Positions 44,191-53,780 are shown, numbered from the stretch's first letter. The stretch is 64,000 nucleotides of DNA from Kordiimonas sp. SCSIO 12610 (GCF_024398015.1 NZ_CP073747.1:506501-570500), one strand, 5' to 3'. Made by a program: numbers and translations. Notes: generated by a model not told the origin, from the sequence alone.

Positions 44191-45252
44191 ATGAGTGACG
44201 CAGAAGTATTATTTGAAAATCGCGGCAATATTGGCCTGATTACACTGAATCGCCCAAAGGCGCTTAATAGTCTTACCCACAATATGTGTGTACTCATTAC
44301 TAAGCAATTGCGTGAGTGGGCGATTTCGCCTTCTGTGCAGGCAGTTGTTGTGGTGGGCGCTGGTGAAAAGGCATTTTGCGCTGGCGGTGATGTGGTGAAA
44401 GTTTCCAAATCATTCAAAGATGGTTCGAAAGAGTGGCGCGATTTTTTCCATGATGAGTATGTCATGAACGTACTGATTGACGAATTTCCTAAGCCCTACA
44501 TCAGTTTGGTTGATGGTATCACGATGGGCGGCGGTGTTGGTGTGTCTATCCCCGGTGATTTCTGGGTTGCGACAGAAAAAACACTTTTTGCCATGCCAGA
44601 AACAGGCCTCGGACTGTTCCCGGATGTTGGTGGTGGGTGGTTCCTGCCGCGCTTGCCGGGTGAAAGTGGTATGTATCTGGCGCTAACGGGGGCACGCGCC
44701 AAAGCGCCGGATTTATACGCGCTTGGGATCGCAAGCCACGTCACAAATTCTGATAAAGTTGAGGAAATTATTGAACGCCTGGCTGCTTCGGAAATCAAAG
44801 ATAATGATGATGTCGATGCTATTTTGAATGGCTTCCATATTGACCCAGAGCCTGCGCCAATTGTGCCTGTAATGGATATGATCGACGATCATTTTGATGC
44901 AATACAATTAGAGGATATTTTATCGAGCCTATCGAATGATCAAAGTGATTGGGCGCAGAAACAGCTTTCGATTTTGCAATCAAAATCACCGATGTCGCTT
45001 TTGATTACATTCGAGCAGCTCAAGCGCGGCGCCATGGCTGAGCGCTTCCGGGATAATATGCAAATGGAATTCCGCGTTGTTTGTCGTGCTATGGAAGGGA
45101 ATGATTTCCATGAAGGGGTCAGGGCCATATTGATCGATAAAGACCATACACCGGTTTGGGCGCCAGCATCTTTGCCTGAGATTAGCAGCAGTGATGTGGA
45201 AGCACATTTCAAAACATTTGCCATGGCTGGTGAAGAATTGAATTTAAGTTAA
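44191..45252 (+). CDS. 3-hydroxyisobutyryl-CoA hydrolase (enoyl-CoA hydratase superfamily)
   Basis: 353 residues, longer than a hydratase (about 260). Crotonase fold with AGEKAFCAGGDVV (oxyanion hole), DGITMGGGVGVSIPG, FAMPETGLGLFPDVGGGWFLPRLP (the P-E-T-x-x-G-x-x-P-D-V-G-G motif is specific to HIBCH), and the C-terminal HIBCH extension from about residue 200. Catalytic Glu is in PETGLG. It starts 3 bases after the dehydrogenase stop. It cleaves CoA from 3-hydroxyisobutyryl-CoA; a dedicated enoyl-CoA hydratase for methacrylyl-CoA is not encoded in the window. Confidence 0.9.
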   Translation: MSDAEVLFENRGNIGLITLNRPKALNSLTHNMCVLITKQLREWAISPSVQAVVVVGAGEKAFCAGGDVVKVSKSFKDGSKEWRDFFHDEYVMNVLIDEFPKPYISLVDGITMGGGVGVSIPGDFWVATEKTLFAMPETGLGLFPDVGGGWFLPRLPGESGMYLALTGARAKAPDLYALGIASHVTNSDKVEEIIERLAASEIKDNDDVDAILNGFHIDPEPAPIVPVMDMIDDHFDAIQLEDILSSLSNDQSDWAQKQLSILQSKSPMSLLITFEQLKRGAMAERFRDNMQMEFRVVCRAMEGNDFHEGVRAILIDKDHTPVWAPASLPEISSSDVEAHFKTFAMAGEELNLS

Positions 45253-45275
45253 GAGTTGAAAATAAGGAATTGGGT

Positions 45276-46169
45276 ATGACACAGACAATAGCGTTTATCG
45301 GCCTTGGGAATATGGGCCTTCCAATGGCGACAAACCTGATTAAAGCAGGCTTTAAGGTTAAGGGTTTTGATCTTAGTGATGATGCACGTTCGGCAGTTGT
45401 GGATGCCGGCGGGGAAGCTTTTGACACAGTTTCATCAGCGGTTAGCGAAGCGGATGTGGTTGTAACCATGTTACCCTCTGGTGCGATCGTGAAAGCCGTA
45501 TATGAAGGTGAAGGCGGTGTTTTTGCATCAGCCAAGCCAGGCACTTTAATGATCGATAGCTCGACAATTGATGTGGCGAGCGCACGCACTGTTGCATCAA
45601 ATGCCATAGATAAAGGTTTTGAAATGGTTGATGCCCCTGTGTCAGGCGGTGTTGGCGGCGCGGCGGCTGGAACGCTTGCCTTTATGGTTGGCGGTGAGGC
45701 GGCAACATTTGAGCGCGCGAAACCTGTTTTGGATCCGATGGGCGCCAAGATTGTACACACTGGTGGAAGCGGAAATGGCCAGGCTGCAAAAATCTGTAAC
45801 AATATGCTGCTAGCGATTTCGATGATCGGGACATCTGAGGCATTTAACCTTGGTCGTGCGCTTGGCCTTGATGATCAGGTATTGTTTGATGTGGCATCAA
45901 ACGCATCTGGCCAGTGCTGGTCGCTTACAAGCTATTGTCCTGTCCCGGGGCCTGTGCCAACATCGCCCGCGAATAATGATTACGCACCGGGTTTTGCTAC
46001 AGCCTTGATGCTGAAAGATCTTAAGCTTGCGATGGAAGCCGTAGAAAGTGTTGACGCGAACACGCCGTTAGGCAAAGCGTCCGCAGATATTTATTCTGCT
46101 ATGGATGCCGACGGCCATGGAGGCATGGATTTCTCAGGCGTAATTAAGAAACTGGCGGGCGAGCTTTAA
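45276..46169 (+). CDS. mmsB: 3-hydroxyisobutyrate dehydrogenase
   Basis: 297 residues from ATG 45276 (AAGGA seven bases upstream; an in-frame TTG two codons before touches this site). NAD-binding IAFIGLGNMGLPMATNL, then the substrate motif DAPVSGGVGGAAAGTL and catalytic Lys in GNGQAAKICNNMLL, the HIBADH hallmark. It oxidises 3-hydroxyisobutyrate to methylmalonate semialdehyde, the substrate of MmsA at 38555. A strong terminator follows. Confidence 0.95.
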   Translation: MTQTIAFIGLGNMGLPMATNLIKAGFKVKGFDLSDDARSAVVDAGGEAFDTVSSAVSEADVVVTMLPSGAIVKAVYEGEGGVFASAKPGTLMIDSSTIDVASARTVASNAIDKGFEMVDAPVSGGVGGAAAGTLAFMVGGEAATFERAKPVLDPMGAKIVHTGGSGNGQAAKICNNMLLAISMIGTSEAFNLGRALGLDDQVLFDVASNASGQCWSLTSYCPVPGPVPTSPANNDYAPGFATALMLKDLKLAMEAVESVDANTPLGKASADIYSAMDADGHGGMDFSGVIKKLAGEL

Positions 46170-46194
46170 GTTTTCTGGTCCTTTGATTTAAAAA

Positions 46195-46231
46195 CAGAAA
46201 AGGGCTCCTAACAAGTAGGAGCCCTTTTCTG
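46195..46231. terminator. Bidirectional terminator between mmsB and the LuxR-type gene
   Basis: CAGAAAAGGGCTCCTA (46195-46210) and TAGGAGCCCTTTTCTG (46216-46231) are perfect 16-base inverted copies around a 5-base loop. The stem ends in A/T-rich tracts on both sides, so it can terminate both convergent genes. Confidence 0.93.
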
Positions 46232-46251
46232 TTGAAATATAAATAATCTTG

Positions 46252-46989
46252 TTACGCTACCGTCATTTGCTGCCATGCAGGTGACTTGTCTTGCGGCAGG
46301 CTATTGTTACCGCCTGAAGCACCATAGCGTATGACCGCTTGGGTGCGATTTGATACACCAAGCACCTTAAAGATAGAGTGCATGTGTGCTTTGACTGTGC
46401 CTTCTGCGATATTCAGTCGGGCAGCTATTTCTTTATTTGGAAGTCCGTCTGCTGCCATGGCCAAAATCTGTCTTTGGCGGTATGATAGGCGCTTCAAATC
46501 TACAGTCTTTACATTTTCAGAGTGCTCGTTTGTCACATGACTTTTGAATCTGTTGAACTCTGTATTCAAGAGATTTGAGACCTTAGGTCTGCCCATATTT
46601 GATGAAGCGCAGGGACTATTATAACTATCAAGGGGCAGCTTTAACGAGCTTCTGATCGCTTTTACCATTTCCTGCACAGAAGCAGTTCTGGGCATTGTCG
46701 TATATCTGAAATTGCTTTGATTAGACGTGTAATGCGTGTCTTTTCCAATGCTGATAACCTTAGCATTTGGGTACAGCCTATTCACGAGTTTCAGACAATT
46801 GCCGCCGTCGTCGTGAAGAGTTGCTGGTTGCAGTACTACCAAGTCAAAAAGATCATGACTAGCAGTCATGGATAGAAAATCATGTTCGCTTCCTGCTTCA
46901 ATCACTTCATCGAAATTTGCAGCAGCCGTAATAACTTCCTTCATGGAAATTCTGTATATTTCCTCACCGTCTACTATGAGAGCTTTCAT
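46252..46989 (-). CDS. LuxR/NarL-type regulator with degenerate receiver domain
   Basis: 245 residues. N-terminal part (1-120) follows a CheY-like fold (ALIVDGEEIYRISM, DLFDLVVLQPATLHDDGG) but the phosphoacceptor Asp of DLVVLD is Q54, the second acidic residue of the DD pair is missing, and the switch Lys is absent. Residues about 167-225 are an intact LuxR-type helix-turn-helix (LSYRQRQILAMAADGLPNKEI, GTVKAHMHSIFKVL). So it is probably phosphorylation-independent. No histidine kinase adjoins it. It lies between the valine and arginine catabolic units, convergent with the first and divergent from the second. Confidence 0.88.
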   Translation of the reverse strand: MKALIVDGEEIYRISMKEVITAAANFDEVIEAGSEHDFLSMTASHDLFDLVVLQPATLHDDGGNCLKLVNRLYPNAKVISIGKDTHYTSNQSNFRYTTMPRTASVQEMVKAIRSSLKLPLDSYNSPCASSNMGRPKVSNLLNTEFNRFKSHVTNEHSENVKTVDLKRLSYRQRQILAMAADGLPNKEIAARLNIAEGTVKAHMHSIFKVLGVSNRTQAVIRYGASGGNNSLPQDKSPAWQQMTVA

Positions 46990-47449
46990 TTTTTCCTCGC
47001 TTTTATATGTGCCAAAATTTGGCGTTCTGTCGTTTTTGTTGGCCTAAGGCTCTTATTACACTGATGTCATATTAACATTCAGCGATTTGTTTTTTATTTG
47101 TACTGAAATAGTATCTTATTCAGATAAGCCAATGATGCTAAATTTCAATATCAAATACTTTTGTGTATTATTATTGTTTAGTAACTATAGGTGGTTTTAC
47201 GACCCAGTTTTTTAGCTTGCGATAAACGGTTGGTTTATTGCGATAATCTGCTGTGATAGTTCCAGATCATTCCTAAGTTTACATTCTATTCCCTATTTTG
47301 GCCTATTTGATGCCTATAAATTGTTTGATTCATAACCCTCAATAGTTTTTAGGTAGGCACGCTTTTCCGAAACTTGACCTCTTCAATGTGCTTGCGTAGG
47401 AAGGCTATAGAAATAAAATAATTTTCCCTCTCTCTTTTGGTAGATAAAA
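46990..47449. other. 460-base intergenic region between the LuxR-type regulator and the arginine operon
   Basis: No convincing gene. The region is A/T-rich. A weak promoter TTGACC (47384-47389), 17-base spacer, TAGGAA (47407-47412) points toward the arginine operon. The length would allow a long leader or regulator sites; none is distinctive enough to name. Confidence 0.35.
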
Positions 47450-48724
47450 ATGAAATCTATTCTCGGTGCGATCAGTGATAAAAATAGCGTTAAGGCCATG
47501 CTGGAAGCCTTAGATGCAAAACATGCTGAAATGATTGCCCTTGTTCAGGAATGGTCAGCGATCAATAGCGGTAGCCGTAACCTTGATGGCCTGAAGGTTA
47601 TGGAAGCCGAAATTGTCAGTGCCTTTGCCCCCCTTGGTGCAGAAGTTGAGTTTATCGAACTTGGTGACGGCGAGATTGTCAATAATCAAGGTGAGGTAAA
47701 GATTGTCCCGAATGGTAGATCAATTCGAATTTACAAGCACCCGCAAGCTAATCGCCGGGTTTTGATGACAGGCCATACAGATACTGTTTTCCCTATTGAT
47801 AGTGATTTCCAAACAAGCCGTTGGCTTGACGATAATACATTGAACGGCCCAGGTGTCGCCGACATGAAGGGCGGTATCATTGTCATGCTTTATGCGCTTC
47901 TTGCGTTCGAAGATGGCCCTTTTGCGGGCACTATTGGTTGGGAAGTGATTTTGTCGCCTGACGAAGAAACCGGATCGCTTAAATCAGGCCCTCTATTAAT
48001 GGAGCGCGCCAGATCTGCTGATATTGGGCTGACTTATGAACCTGCACTCGCCGACGGCACACTTGCAGGTGCACGGAAAGGCAGTGGCAACTATACGGTT
48101 GTTGTGCGTGGTAAAGCGACACATGCTGGTCGCGAGTTTCATCAAGGCAGGAATGCGGTTGTTGCTTTGTCAAAAATCATTGTAGATCTTTCAGAACTAA
48201 CTGACGGGCGCCCTGAACTAACTGTAAACCCTGCCGTTATCAATGGCGGCGTCGCGCCCAATATTGTACCGGATATGGCCTGGTGTCGTTTCAATGTCAG
48301 ATTAAAGGCAGCGGAGGACGCTGAGTGGTTTCAAAATCAGTTGGATGCTATTATAAACAAATGGAACTCCGAGGATGGATACACCGCAGAGCTTCACGGT
48401 GGTATTAACCGCCCACCAAAAGATCTAAGTGACGCTAACTTGAAACTGATGGACTTGATCAAGGCATGCGGTGATGACCTAGGTATTGCCATTAATTATG
48501 TAGCGACCGGTGGTTGCTGTGAAGGAAACAATCTGGCTGCGGCGGGTTTGCCTAACGTTGATACATTAGGGGTTCGTGGCGGTGCAATTCATAGCTCTGA
48601 TGAGTTTGTTCTGGTTGATAGTTTTGTTGAGAGAGCGAAACTATCGGCACTAATACTGACAGCGTTTGCAGCGGGTCAGTTAGATGAAGTTATTAATTTA
48701 AAAAATCAAAAACCTGAAAAATAA
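47450..48724 (+). CDS. M20 family metallopeptidase/deacylase in the AST operon
   Basis: 424 residues. M20 zinc-hydrolase motifs: GHTDTVFP (His and Asp), GPGVADMKGG (Asp), LSPDEETGS (catalytic Glu and metal Glu), LTYEP (Glu) and the late His in GGAIHSSDE. Closest in flavour to carboxypeptidase G2-like members. It is the first gene of an operon with astA, astD and astB; the usual succinylglutamate desuccinylase astE, itself a zinc enzyme of another family, is not here. M20 enzymes include ArgE and DapE, which cleave N-acyl amino acids, so a role in removing succinate from succinylglutamate is plausible. Inference, not shown. Confidence 0.8.
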   Translation: MKSILGAISDKNSVKAMLEALDAKHAEMIALVQEWSAINSGSRNLDGLKVMEAEIVSAFAPLGAEVEFIELGDGEIVNNQGEVKIVPNGRSIRIYKHPQANRRVLMTGHTDTVFPIDSDFQTSRWLDDNTLNGPGVADMKGGIIVMLYALLAFEDGPFAGTIGWEVILSPDEETGSLKSGPLLMERARSADIGLTYEPALADGTLAGARKGSGNYTVVVRGKATHAGREFHQGRNAVVALSKIIVDLSELTDGRPELTVNPAVINGGVAPNIVPDMAWCRFNVRLKAAEDAEWFQNQLDAIINKWNSEDGYTAELHGGINRPPKDLSDANLKLMDLIKACGDDLGIAINYVATGGCCEGNNLAAAGLPNVDTLGVRGGAIHSSDEFVLVDSFVERAKLSALILTAFAAGQLDEVINLKNQKPEK

Positions 48725-48739
48725 AAGAGGGGAAACATA

Positions 48740-49786
48740 ATGTTTGTTGTTCGGCAGGCGCGCTCGGAGGATTTGGACGCGTTGATGGGGTTGGCAGCAC
48801 AGACGGGTACAGGGATGACGACCTTCCCAGCTGATGAAGCTGTCTTGTCGAAAAAAATAGCAGACTCGGTTGAGGCTTTTGCTTCCAAGCCACAAGATAT
48901 CGAGAATAAGAAAACAGGTTACCTACTTGTTCTGGAGGATTTGGAAAAGAATAAACTGATCGGTACCAGTGCGATCCTTACAGGAATTGGTTACGATAAG
49001 CCATTCTATAGCTACAGGCTGCTGCATCAAACGCAGGTTAGTCAGGAGCCTGCTATGCGGGTTGATACTGAACTTTTAAATCTATCTAACGACTTTGTCG
49101 GTGCGAGTGAAATTGCAACACTATTTTTGCACCCAGATTATCGTATTGGTCAGTTAGGTAAACTGTTAGCAAAGGCAAGATACCTGCTAATCGCTTCGCA
49201 CCCTGATCGGTTTGCCGATAAAATGATTGCTGAAATCCGCGGTTGGGTTGATGAGAACGAGTCCTCGCCTTTCTGGGAAGCGATTGGCCGCCAGTTCTTT
49301 TGCATGGATTTTGATGAAGCCGATAGAATTAACGGTGTTGGCAACAGCCAGTTCATCGCGGATCTTATGCCCAAGTTTCCAATTTATACGGCCCTTCTTC
49401 CAGAAAGCGCGCGCGCTGTAATTGGTAAGGCCCATGATAATGCCGCCCCGGCCAAGCGCTTGCTTGAGAAGGAAGGTTTCCATTTTTCGGGTGCAGTTGA
49501 TATTTTTGATGGTGGTCCGACCATGGAAGCTCATAAATGGAGTATATGGAGCGTACGCCGAAGCATGAAAGACAAGCTTGGCGGTATCGTTGAAGGGAAT
49601 AGCCATGAACCGAAGCATTTAATCGCCAAAACTGATATTGATGATTTCAGGGTTGCTATGACCAATGTTGTTGAAACGTCAAGCGGCTTTTGGGTGCCAA
49701 GCGATGCTGCTGAGGCCTTGCAAGCCAGTAATGGTGATGAAATGCGATACGTTCCAATTGAACGGCCAAAACCTGCACAGAATTAA
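48740..49786 (+). CDS. astA: Arginine N-succinyltransferase
   Basis: 348 residues, the usual AstA length. GNAT-like fold opening FVVRQARSEDLDALMGLAA, LETSAILTG-like (IGTSAILTGIGYDKPFYSYR), then TLFLHPDYRIGQLGKLLAKARYLLIA and FWEAIGRQFFCMDFDEADR, FPIYTALLPESAR, all characteristic of the AstA/AruG family. It transfers succinyl from succinyl-CoA to arginine, the first step of the succinyltransferase pathway. Starts 15 bases after the M20 gene behind GGGGA. Confidence 0.95.
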   Translation: MFVVRQARSEDLDALMGLAAQTGTGMTTFPADEAVLSKKIADSVEAFASKPQDIENKKTGYLLVLEDLEKNKLIGTSAILTGIGYDKPFYSYRLLHQTQVSQEPAMRVDTELLNLSNDFVGASEIATLFLHPDYRIGQLGKLLAKARYLLIASHPDRFADKMIAEIRGWVDENESSPFWEAIGRQFFCMDFDEADRINGVGNSQFIADLMPKFPIYTALLPESARAVIGKAHDNAAPAKRLLEKEGFHFSGAVDIFDGGPTMEAHKWSIWSVRRSMKDKLGGIVEGNSHEPKHLIAKTDIDDFRVAMTNVVETSSGFWVPSDAAEALQASNGDEMRYVPIERPKPAQN

Positions 49787-49834
49787 GCTGGCATAATTCT
49801 AGAATAATAACATGATTTCAAAGGGATAAAACTA

Positions 49835-51298
49835 GTGAGTTTATATATCAATGGCGAATGGGTTGCAGGTGAAGGCGCAAATTTCACATCGGTAGATCCA
49901 TCATCTGATACGGTTATATGGGAAGGCCAGGAAGCAACCAAAGATCAGGTTGAAAAGGCTGTTCATGCGGCTGCGGTGGCGTTTGAAACATGGTCACTTA
50001 CATCCCTTGAAGAGCGGATTGCTATCGCACGAAAATATTCGGAGCTCCTGGCAGAAAAAAAGGAAAGTCTTGCGGAACTTATCGCCAAGGATGCTGGCAA
50101 AGTTATGTGGGATGCTCTCGGCGAAGCAGGCGCAATGATCAACAAGATCGAAATTTCTGTCACAGCCTACGAAGAGCGTACGGGCTCAAAGGAAAATGTG
50201 AATGGTTCCCTGAAAGCAAAGCTTAGCCATAGACCCCATGGTGTTATGGCTGTTTTCGGGCCATATAATTTCCCTGGCCATTTGCCGAACGGACACATCG
50301 TGCCAGCATTAATCGCTGGGAATACAATCGTGTTCAAGCCAAGCGAAATTACCCCGGCTGTTGCAGAGGTTATGGTGAAAACCTGGGAAGAAGCAGGCTT
50401 GCCGCAAGGTGTCCTGAACTTGGTTCAAGGTGGCCGTGATGTCGGGGTGGCGCTCGTGGCTGCAAAAGCCATTAATGGTCTTTTGTTTACAGGTAGTGCG
50501 AAGACAGGACAGATCATTGCGCGTCAACTTGTGGACAGGCCTGAGGTAATCCAGGCGCTTGAGCTTGGTGGGAACAACCCGCTTATTGTTACAGACGTGA
50601 AAGATAATCGCGCGGCTTCTGTGATGACTGTTCAATCCGCCTTTATAAGTTCGGGGCAGCGCTGCACATGTGCGCGCAGGCTTATTGTACCAGAAGGTGA
50701 GGCAGGTGATGCCTTCATTGATGATCTTTTGAAAACAATGGACGGAATTACCGTTGGTAGTTGGAACGATACAGATCAGGCCTATATGGGGCCAGTTGTC
50801 AGTGCACATGCTGCCGATTTGGTTTTGGCCGCACAGCAGGATTTGTTGGATAAAGGGGCGAAAGTCCTTCGCGAAGTTCAGAAATTACCCCTGGGCGAGG
50901 CATTCTTATCGCCGGGCTTAATTGATGTAACGGGCGTTGATAATGTTCCTGATGAAGAAGTGTTTGGTCCTATGCTGCAATTGATAAGGGTTAAAGATTT
51001 TGATGCCGCTATAAAGGAAGCAAACAACACACGGTTTGGTCTGGCTGCGGGGCTTATTAGCGATAATGCTGATCTTTTTGAATATTTCTTCCCGCGTTCA
51101 CGTGCAGGTATTGTGAACTGGAACCAGCAAACCACAGGGGCCGCGTCCACGGCTCCATTTGGTGGTATTGGACTTTCAGGCAATCACAGACCAAGCGCCT
51201 ATTATGCGGCAGATTATTGTTCTTACGCTGTTGCGTCGATGGAGCAGGCCGAAGGCAAGGTGGCTGTAGCGGCACTTCCAACTGGTCTCAACGTATAA
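49835..51298 (+). CDS. astD: Succinylglutamate-semialdehyde dehydrogenase
   Basis: 487 residues, GTG start with AAGGG upstream. Aldehyde dehydrogenase fold: HRPHGVMAVFGPYNFPGHLPNGH (AstD-specific), KPSEITPAVAE, GSAKTGQIIARQLVDRPE, ELGGNNPLIV, catalytic C277 in SSGQRCTCARR, EEVFGPMLQLI. Oxidises N-succinylglutamate 5-semialdehyde to N-succinylglutamate, fourth step of the pathway. AstC, the aminotransferase before it, is not in this operon; it must be encoded elsewhere or shared with ArgD. Confidence 0.95.
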   Translation: MSLYINGEWVAGEGANFTSVDPSSDTVIWEGQEATKDQVEKAVHAAAVAFETWSLTSLEERIAIARKYSELLAEKKESLAELIAKDAGKVMWDALGEAGAMINKIEISVTAYEERTGSKENVNGSLKAKLSHRPHGVMAVFGPYNFPGHLPNGHIVPALIAGNTIVFKPSEITPAVAEVMVKTWEEAGLPQGVLNLVQGGRDVGVALVAAKAINGLLFTGSAKTGQIIARQLVDRPEVIQALELGGNNPLIVTDVKDNRAASVMTVQSAFISSGQRCTCARRLIVPEGEAGDAFIDDLLKTMDGITVGSWNDTDQAYMGPVVSAHAADLVLAAQQDLLDKGAKVLREVQKLPLGEAFLSPGLIDVTGVDNVPDEEVFGPMLQLIRVKDFDAAIKEANNTRFGLAAGLISDNADLFEYFFPRSRAGIVNWNQQTTGAASTAPFGGIGLSGNHRPSAYYAADYCSYAVASMEQAEGKVAVAALPTGLNV

Positions 51299-51329
51299 TG
51301 AAAATAATAGAAAGTCAGGGATAGTAACC

Positions 51330-52667
51330 ATGGCAAAATGGCAAGAAGTAAATTTTGATGGGCTGGTTGGCTTAACACATAATTATGCGGGATTAAGTTA
51401 TGGGAATGTGGCCTCCGCGAGCAACAAGGGCGGCGTCGCTAACCCAAAGGAAGGTGCTTTGCAAGGGCTGGAGAAAATGCAGCACCTTCGCAGTCTTGGT
51501 ATGATACAGGGGGTATTACCCCCACAAGACCGCCCGCATATTTCAACGCTTAAAGGGCTCGGGTATACAGGTACAGATGCTGAAGTGCTGGCGAACGCTT
51601 GGCGTGATAACCCTGCACTTGTTGCCAATCTATCGTCGGCGAGCACCATGTGGACTGCAAATGCAGCCACTGTCTCACCGTCCCCCGATACTGTTGACGG
51701 ACGTACGCATTTTACCGCTGCTAATCTCGCGGCCATGTATCATCGCTCGATAGAGGCGGATACGACTGCCCGAATTCTAGAAGCAATATTCCCGGAAGGC
51801 GATCGTTTCGCCCATCATGCGCCACTTGATGGCGGTGTTCATATGGGTGATGAGGGTGCAGCAAACCACAATCGTTTCTGCGCTGACTACGGCGAGGAAG
51901 GAATGGCGCTCTATGTATACGGACGCCGCGCCTTTGAAGGAAATACGGATCTAACGTTCCCGGGGCGTCAAACCTATGAAGCCAGCAGCGCGGTAGCGCG
52001 TCAGCACGGTGTCAAGGATGGCAAGGCCTTATTCGTGCGGCAAAATCCTGCCGCGATTAATGCAGGGGCTTTCCATAATGATGTGGTCGCGGTTTCCAAC
52101 AAAAATGTATTTTTCTATCATGAAGAAGCGTTTGTTGACCCTGCTGCTTTGCAGAAAGAATTGCAGGCCGCCATGGGAAGTGTGGAATTGATTTTCATAG
52201 AAGTTCCATCCAGCGAGGTTCCTTTAAAGGACGCCATCACCTCATACCTTTTTAATAGCCAGCTAATCTCGCCAAGCACCCGTGATGGTATGACACTTAT
52301 CCTGCCTAAGGAGGTTGAGGAAACGCCGAGCACAAAAGCTTTTGTGGATCGGATGCTGGCATCGAACGGCCCGATTAAAAATGCAGATTACATGGAAGTT
52401 CGGCAAAGCATGCGCAATGGCGGTGGGCCCGCGTGCTTGCGACAACGTGTTGTTTTGTCTGATGATGATTTGAATGCAATTGACGCCAAGGTCATTATAA
52501 CGGATGAACGTATTGAAGAATTGAAAACATGGGTTAACAAGCATTACCGTGATCGCCTGATGCCGGAAGATTTAGGTGATGTATCCTTGATGGAAGAATG
52601 TTTCACAGCGCTTGATGAACTAACACAGATTTTGAACATCGGTAGTGTTTATGATTTCCAGCGTTAA
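51330..52667 (+). CDS. astB: N-succinylarginine dihydrolase
   Basis: 445 residues, the family's length. Begins WQEVNFDGLVGLTHNYAGLSYGNVAS and keeps the AstB landmarks HHAPLDGGVHMGDEGAANH, RQNPAAINAGAFHNDVVAV, and the catalytic Cys loop MRNGGGPACLRQRV. It hydrolyses succinylarginine to succinylornithine, two ammonia and CO2. Last gene of the operon; ends GSVYDFQR. No terminator with a clear T-tract was seen in the 150 bases before the next gene. Confidence 0.95.
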   Translation: MAKWQEVNFDGLVGLTHNYAGLSYGNVASASNKGGVANPKEGALQGLEKMQHLRSLGMIQGVLPPQDRPHISTLKGLGYTGTDAEVLANAWRDNPALVANLSSASTMWTANAATVSPSPDTVDGRTHFTAANLAAMYHRSIEADTTARILEAIFPEGDRFAHHAPLDGGVHMGDEGAANHNRFCADYGEEGMALYVYGRRAFEGNTDLTFPGRQTYEASSAVARQHGVKDGKALFVRQNPAAINAGAFHNDVVAVSNKNVFFYHEEAFVDPAALQKELQAAMGSVELIFIEVPSSEVPLKDAITSYLFNSQLISPSTRDGMTLILPKEVEETPSTKAFVDRMLASNGPIKNADYMEVRQSMRNGGGPACLRQRVVLSDDDLNAIDAKVIITDERIEELKTWVNKHYRDRLMPEDLGDVSLMEECFTALDELTQILNIGSVYDFQR

Positions 52668-52819
52668 ATATAAAATCTATCTTAGAACGCCACTCTGAAT
52701 GGTATCGATCCAATCAACAGGCTCATCACGTAAAAATTGATTGAATGTTATTGGATCGTATCCGGCCTCGTACCTATCTATGCTCTGATGCATAAATATC
52801 GGTTTGATGGAGTGTTATA

Positions 52820-53776
52820 GTGCTGTTCAAAAAGCGAAATAGTTGGGATGAAACAGAAAACGCGGTTACGAGCGAGAGCGTTTATCTGAACCGGCGGAAA
52901 TTTCTGGGCGCAGCCGGTCTTTCGATTGGGTCTGCCGCTGTTGGATTATCCGCTGTTAGTAATGCCCAGAGCGAACGGCCTTTAAAGGAACTTGCTTACA
53001 AAACGTCTGAATACAGTACGGACGAGAAACCAACCGTTGAAGCCGCAGTTACCAACTATAATAATTTCTATGAATTCGGCACTTCCAAAGGGGAGCCAGC
53101 ACGGAATGCTTGGCGCCTTAAGACTACACCGTGGAACGTAAAAGTTGATGGGCTTGTTGAAAACCCACGCGATTACGCTTTTGAAGATCTGATTGACATG
53201 AACGCCCTTGAGGAGCGAATTTATCGTTTCCGATGTGTTGAGGCCTGGTCGATGGTTGTACCTTGGATCGGTATTCCGCTTGCCAGCATCATTAAAAAGC
53301 TAAATCCGCTCGGCAGCGCGAAATATGTGCGTTTTGAAACGCTTGCAGATAGTGCTCAAATGCCCGGAATACGTTGGCCGGTGCTTGAATGGCCTTATGT
53401 TGAAGGGCTGCGTATGGATGAAGCAATGAACCCGCTCGCGCTCATGGTTGTTGGGCTGTATGGTAAGGAAATTCCGAACCAGAACGGTGCGCCTATGCGT
53501 TTGATTACACCATGGAAATATGGATATAAATCGATCAAATCAATCGCCCGTATAACCTTTACTGAAGAGCAACCTGTGTCCAGTTGGACAAAATCAGCAC
53601 CGCATGAATATGGGTTCTTCTCAAATGTAAACCCTGAAGTTAGCCACCCACGTTGGAGCCAGGCAAGCGAACGCAAAATCGGTAGTTTCGGTCGTGTTCC
53701 AACGCAGAAGTTTAATGGCTATGGTGAACTGGTTGCAGACATGTATGCCGGTATGGATTTACGCGTAAATCACTAA
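52820..53776 (+). CDS. msrP: Protein-methionine-sulfoxide reductase, molybdopterin catalytic subunit
   Basis: 318 residues, GTG start after GGAG. Twin-arginine signal NRRKFLGAAGLSIG; mature protein has the MsrP/YedY fold with the molybdenum-ligating C139 in YRFRCVEAWSMVVPW, PLASIIKKLNP, GMRWPVLEWPYVEGLRMDEA-like segment and KYGYKSIKSIARI. It repairs oxidised methionines in periplasmic proteins using electrons delivered by MsrQ, encoded four bases downstream. Confidence 0.95.
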   Translation: MLFKKRNSWDETENAVTSESVYLNRRKFLGAAGLSIGSAAVGLSAVSNAQSERPLKELAYKTSEYSTDEKPTVEAAVTNYNNFYEFGTSKGEPARNAWRLKTTPWNVKVDGLVENPRDYAFEDLIDMNALEERIYRFRCVEAWSMVVPWIGIPLASIIKKLNPLGSAKYVRFETLADSAQMPGIRWPVLEWPYVEGLRMDEAMNPLALMVVGLYGKEIPNQNGAPMRLITPWKYGYKSIKSIARITFTEEQPVSSWTKSAPHEYGFFSNVNPEVSHPRWSQASERKIGSFGRVPTQKFNGYGELVADMYAGMDLRVNH

Positions 53777-53780
53777 TCTG

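Noticed and set aside
45209-45802. 197-residue open frame on the minus strand inside mmsB
   Set aside because: Antisense shadow of a well-conserved gene; Pro/Ala/Ser-rich translation with no family and no ribosome binding site.
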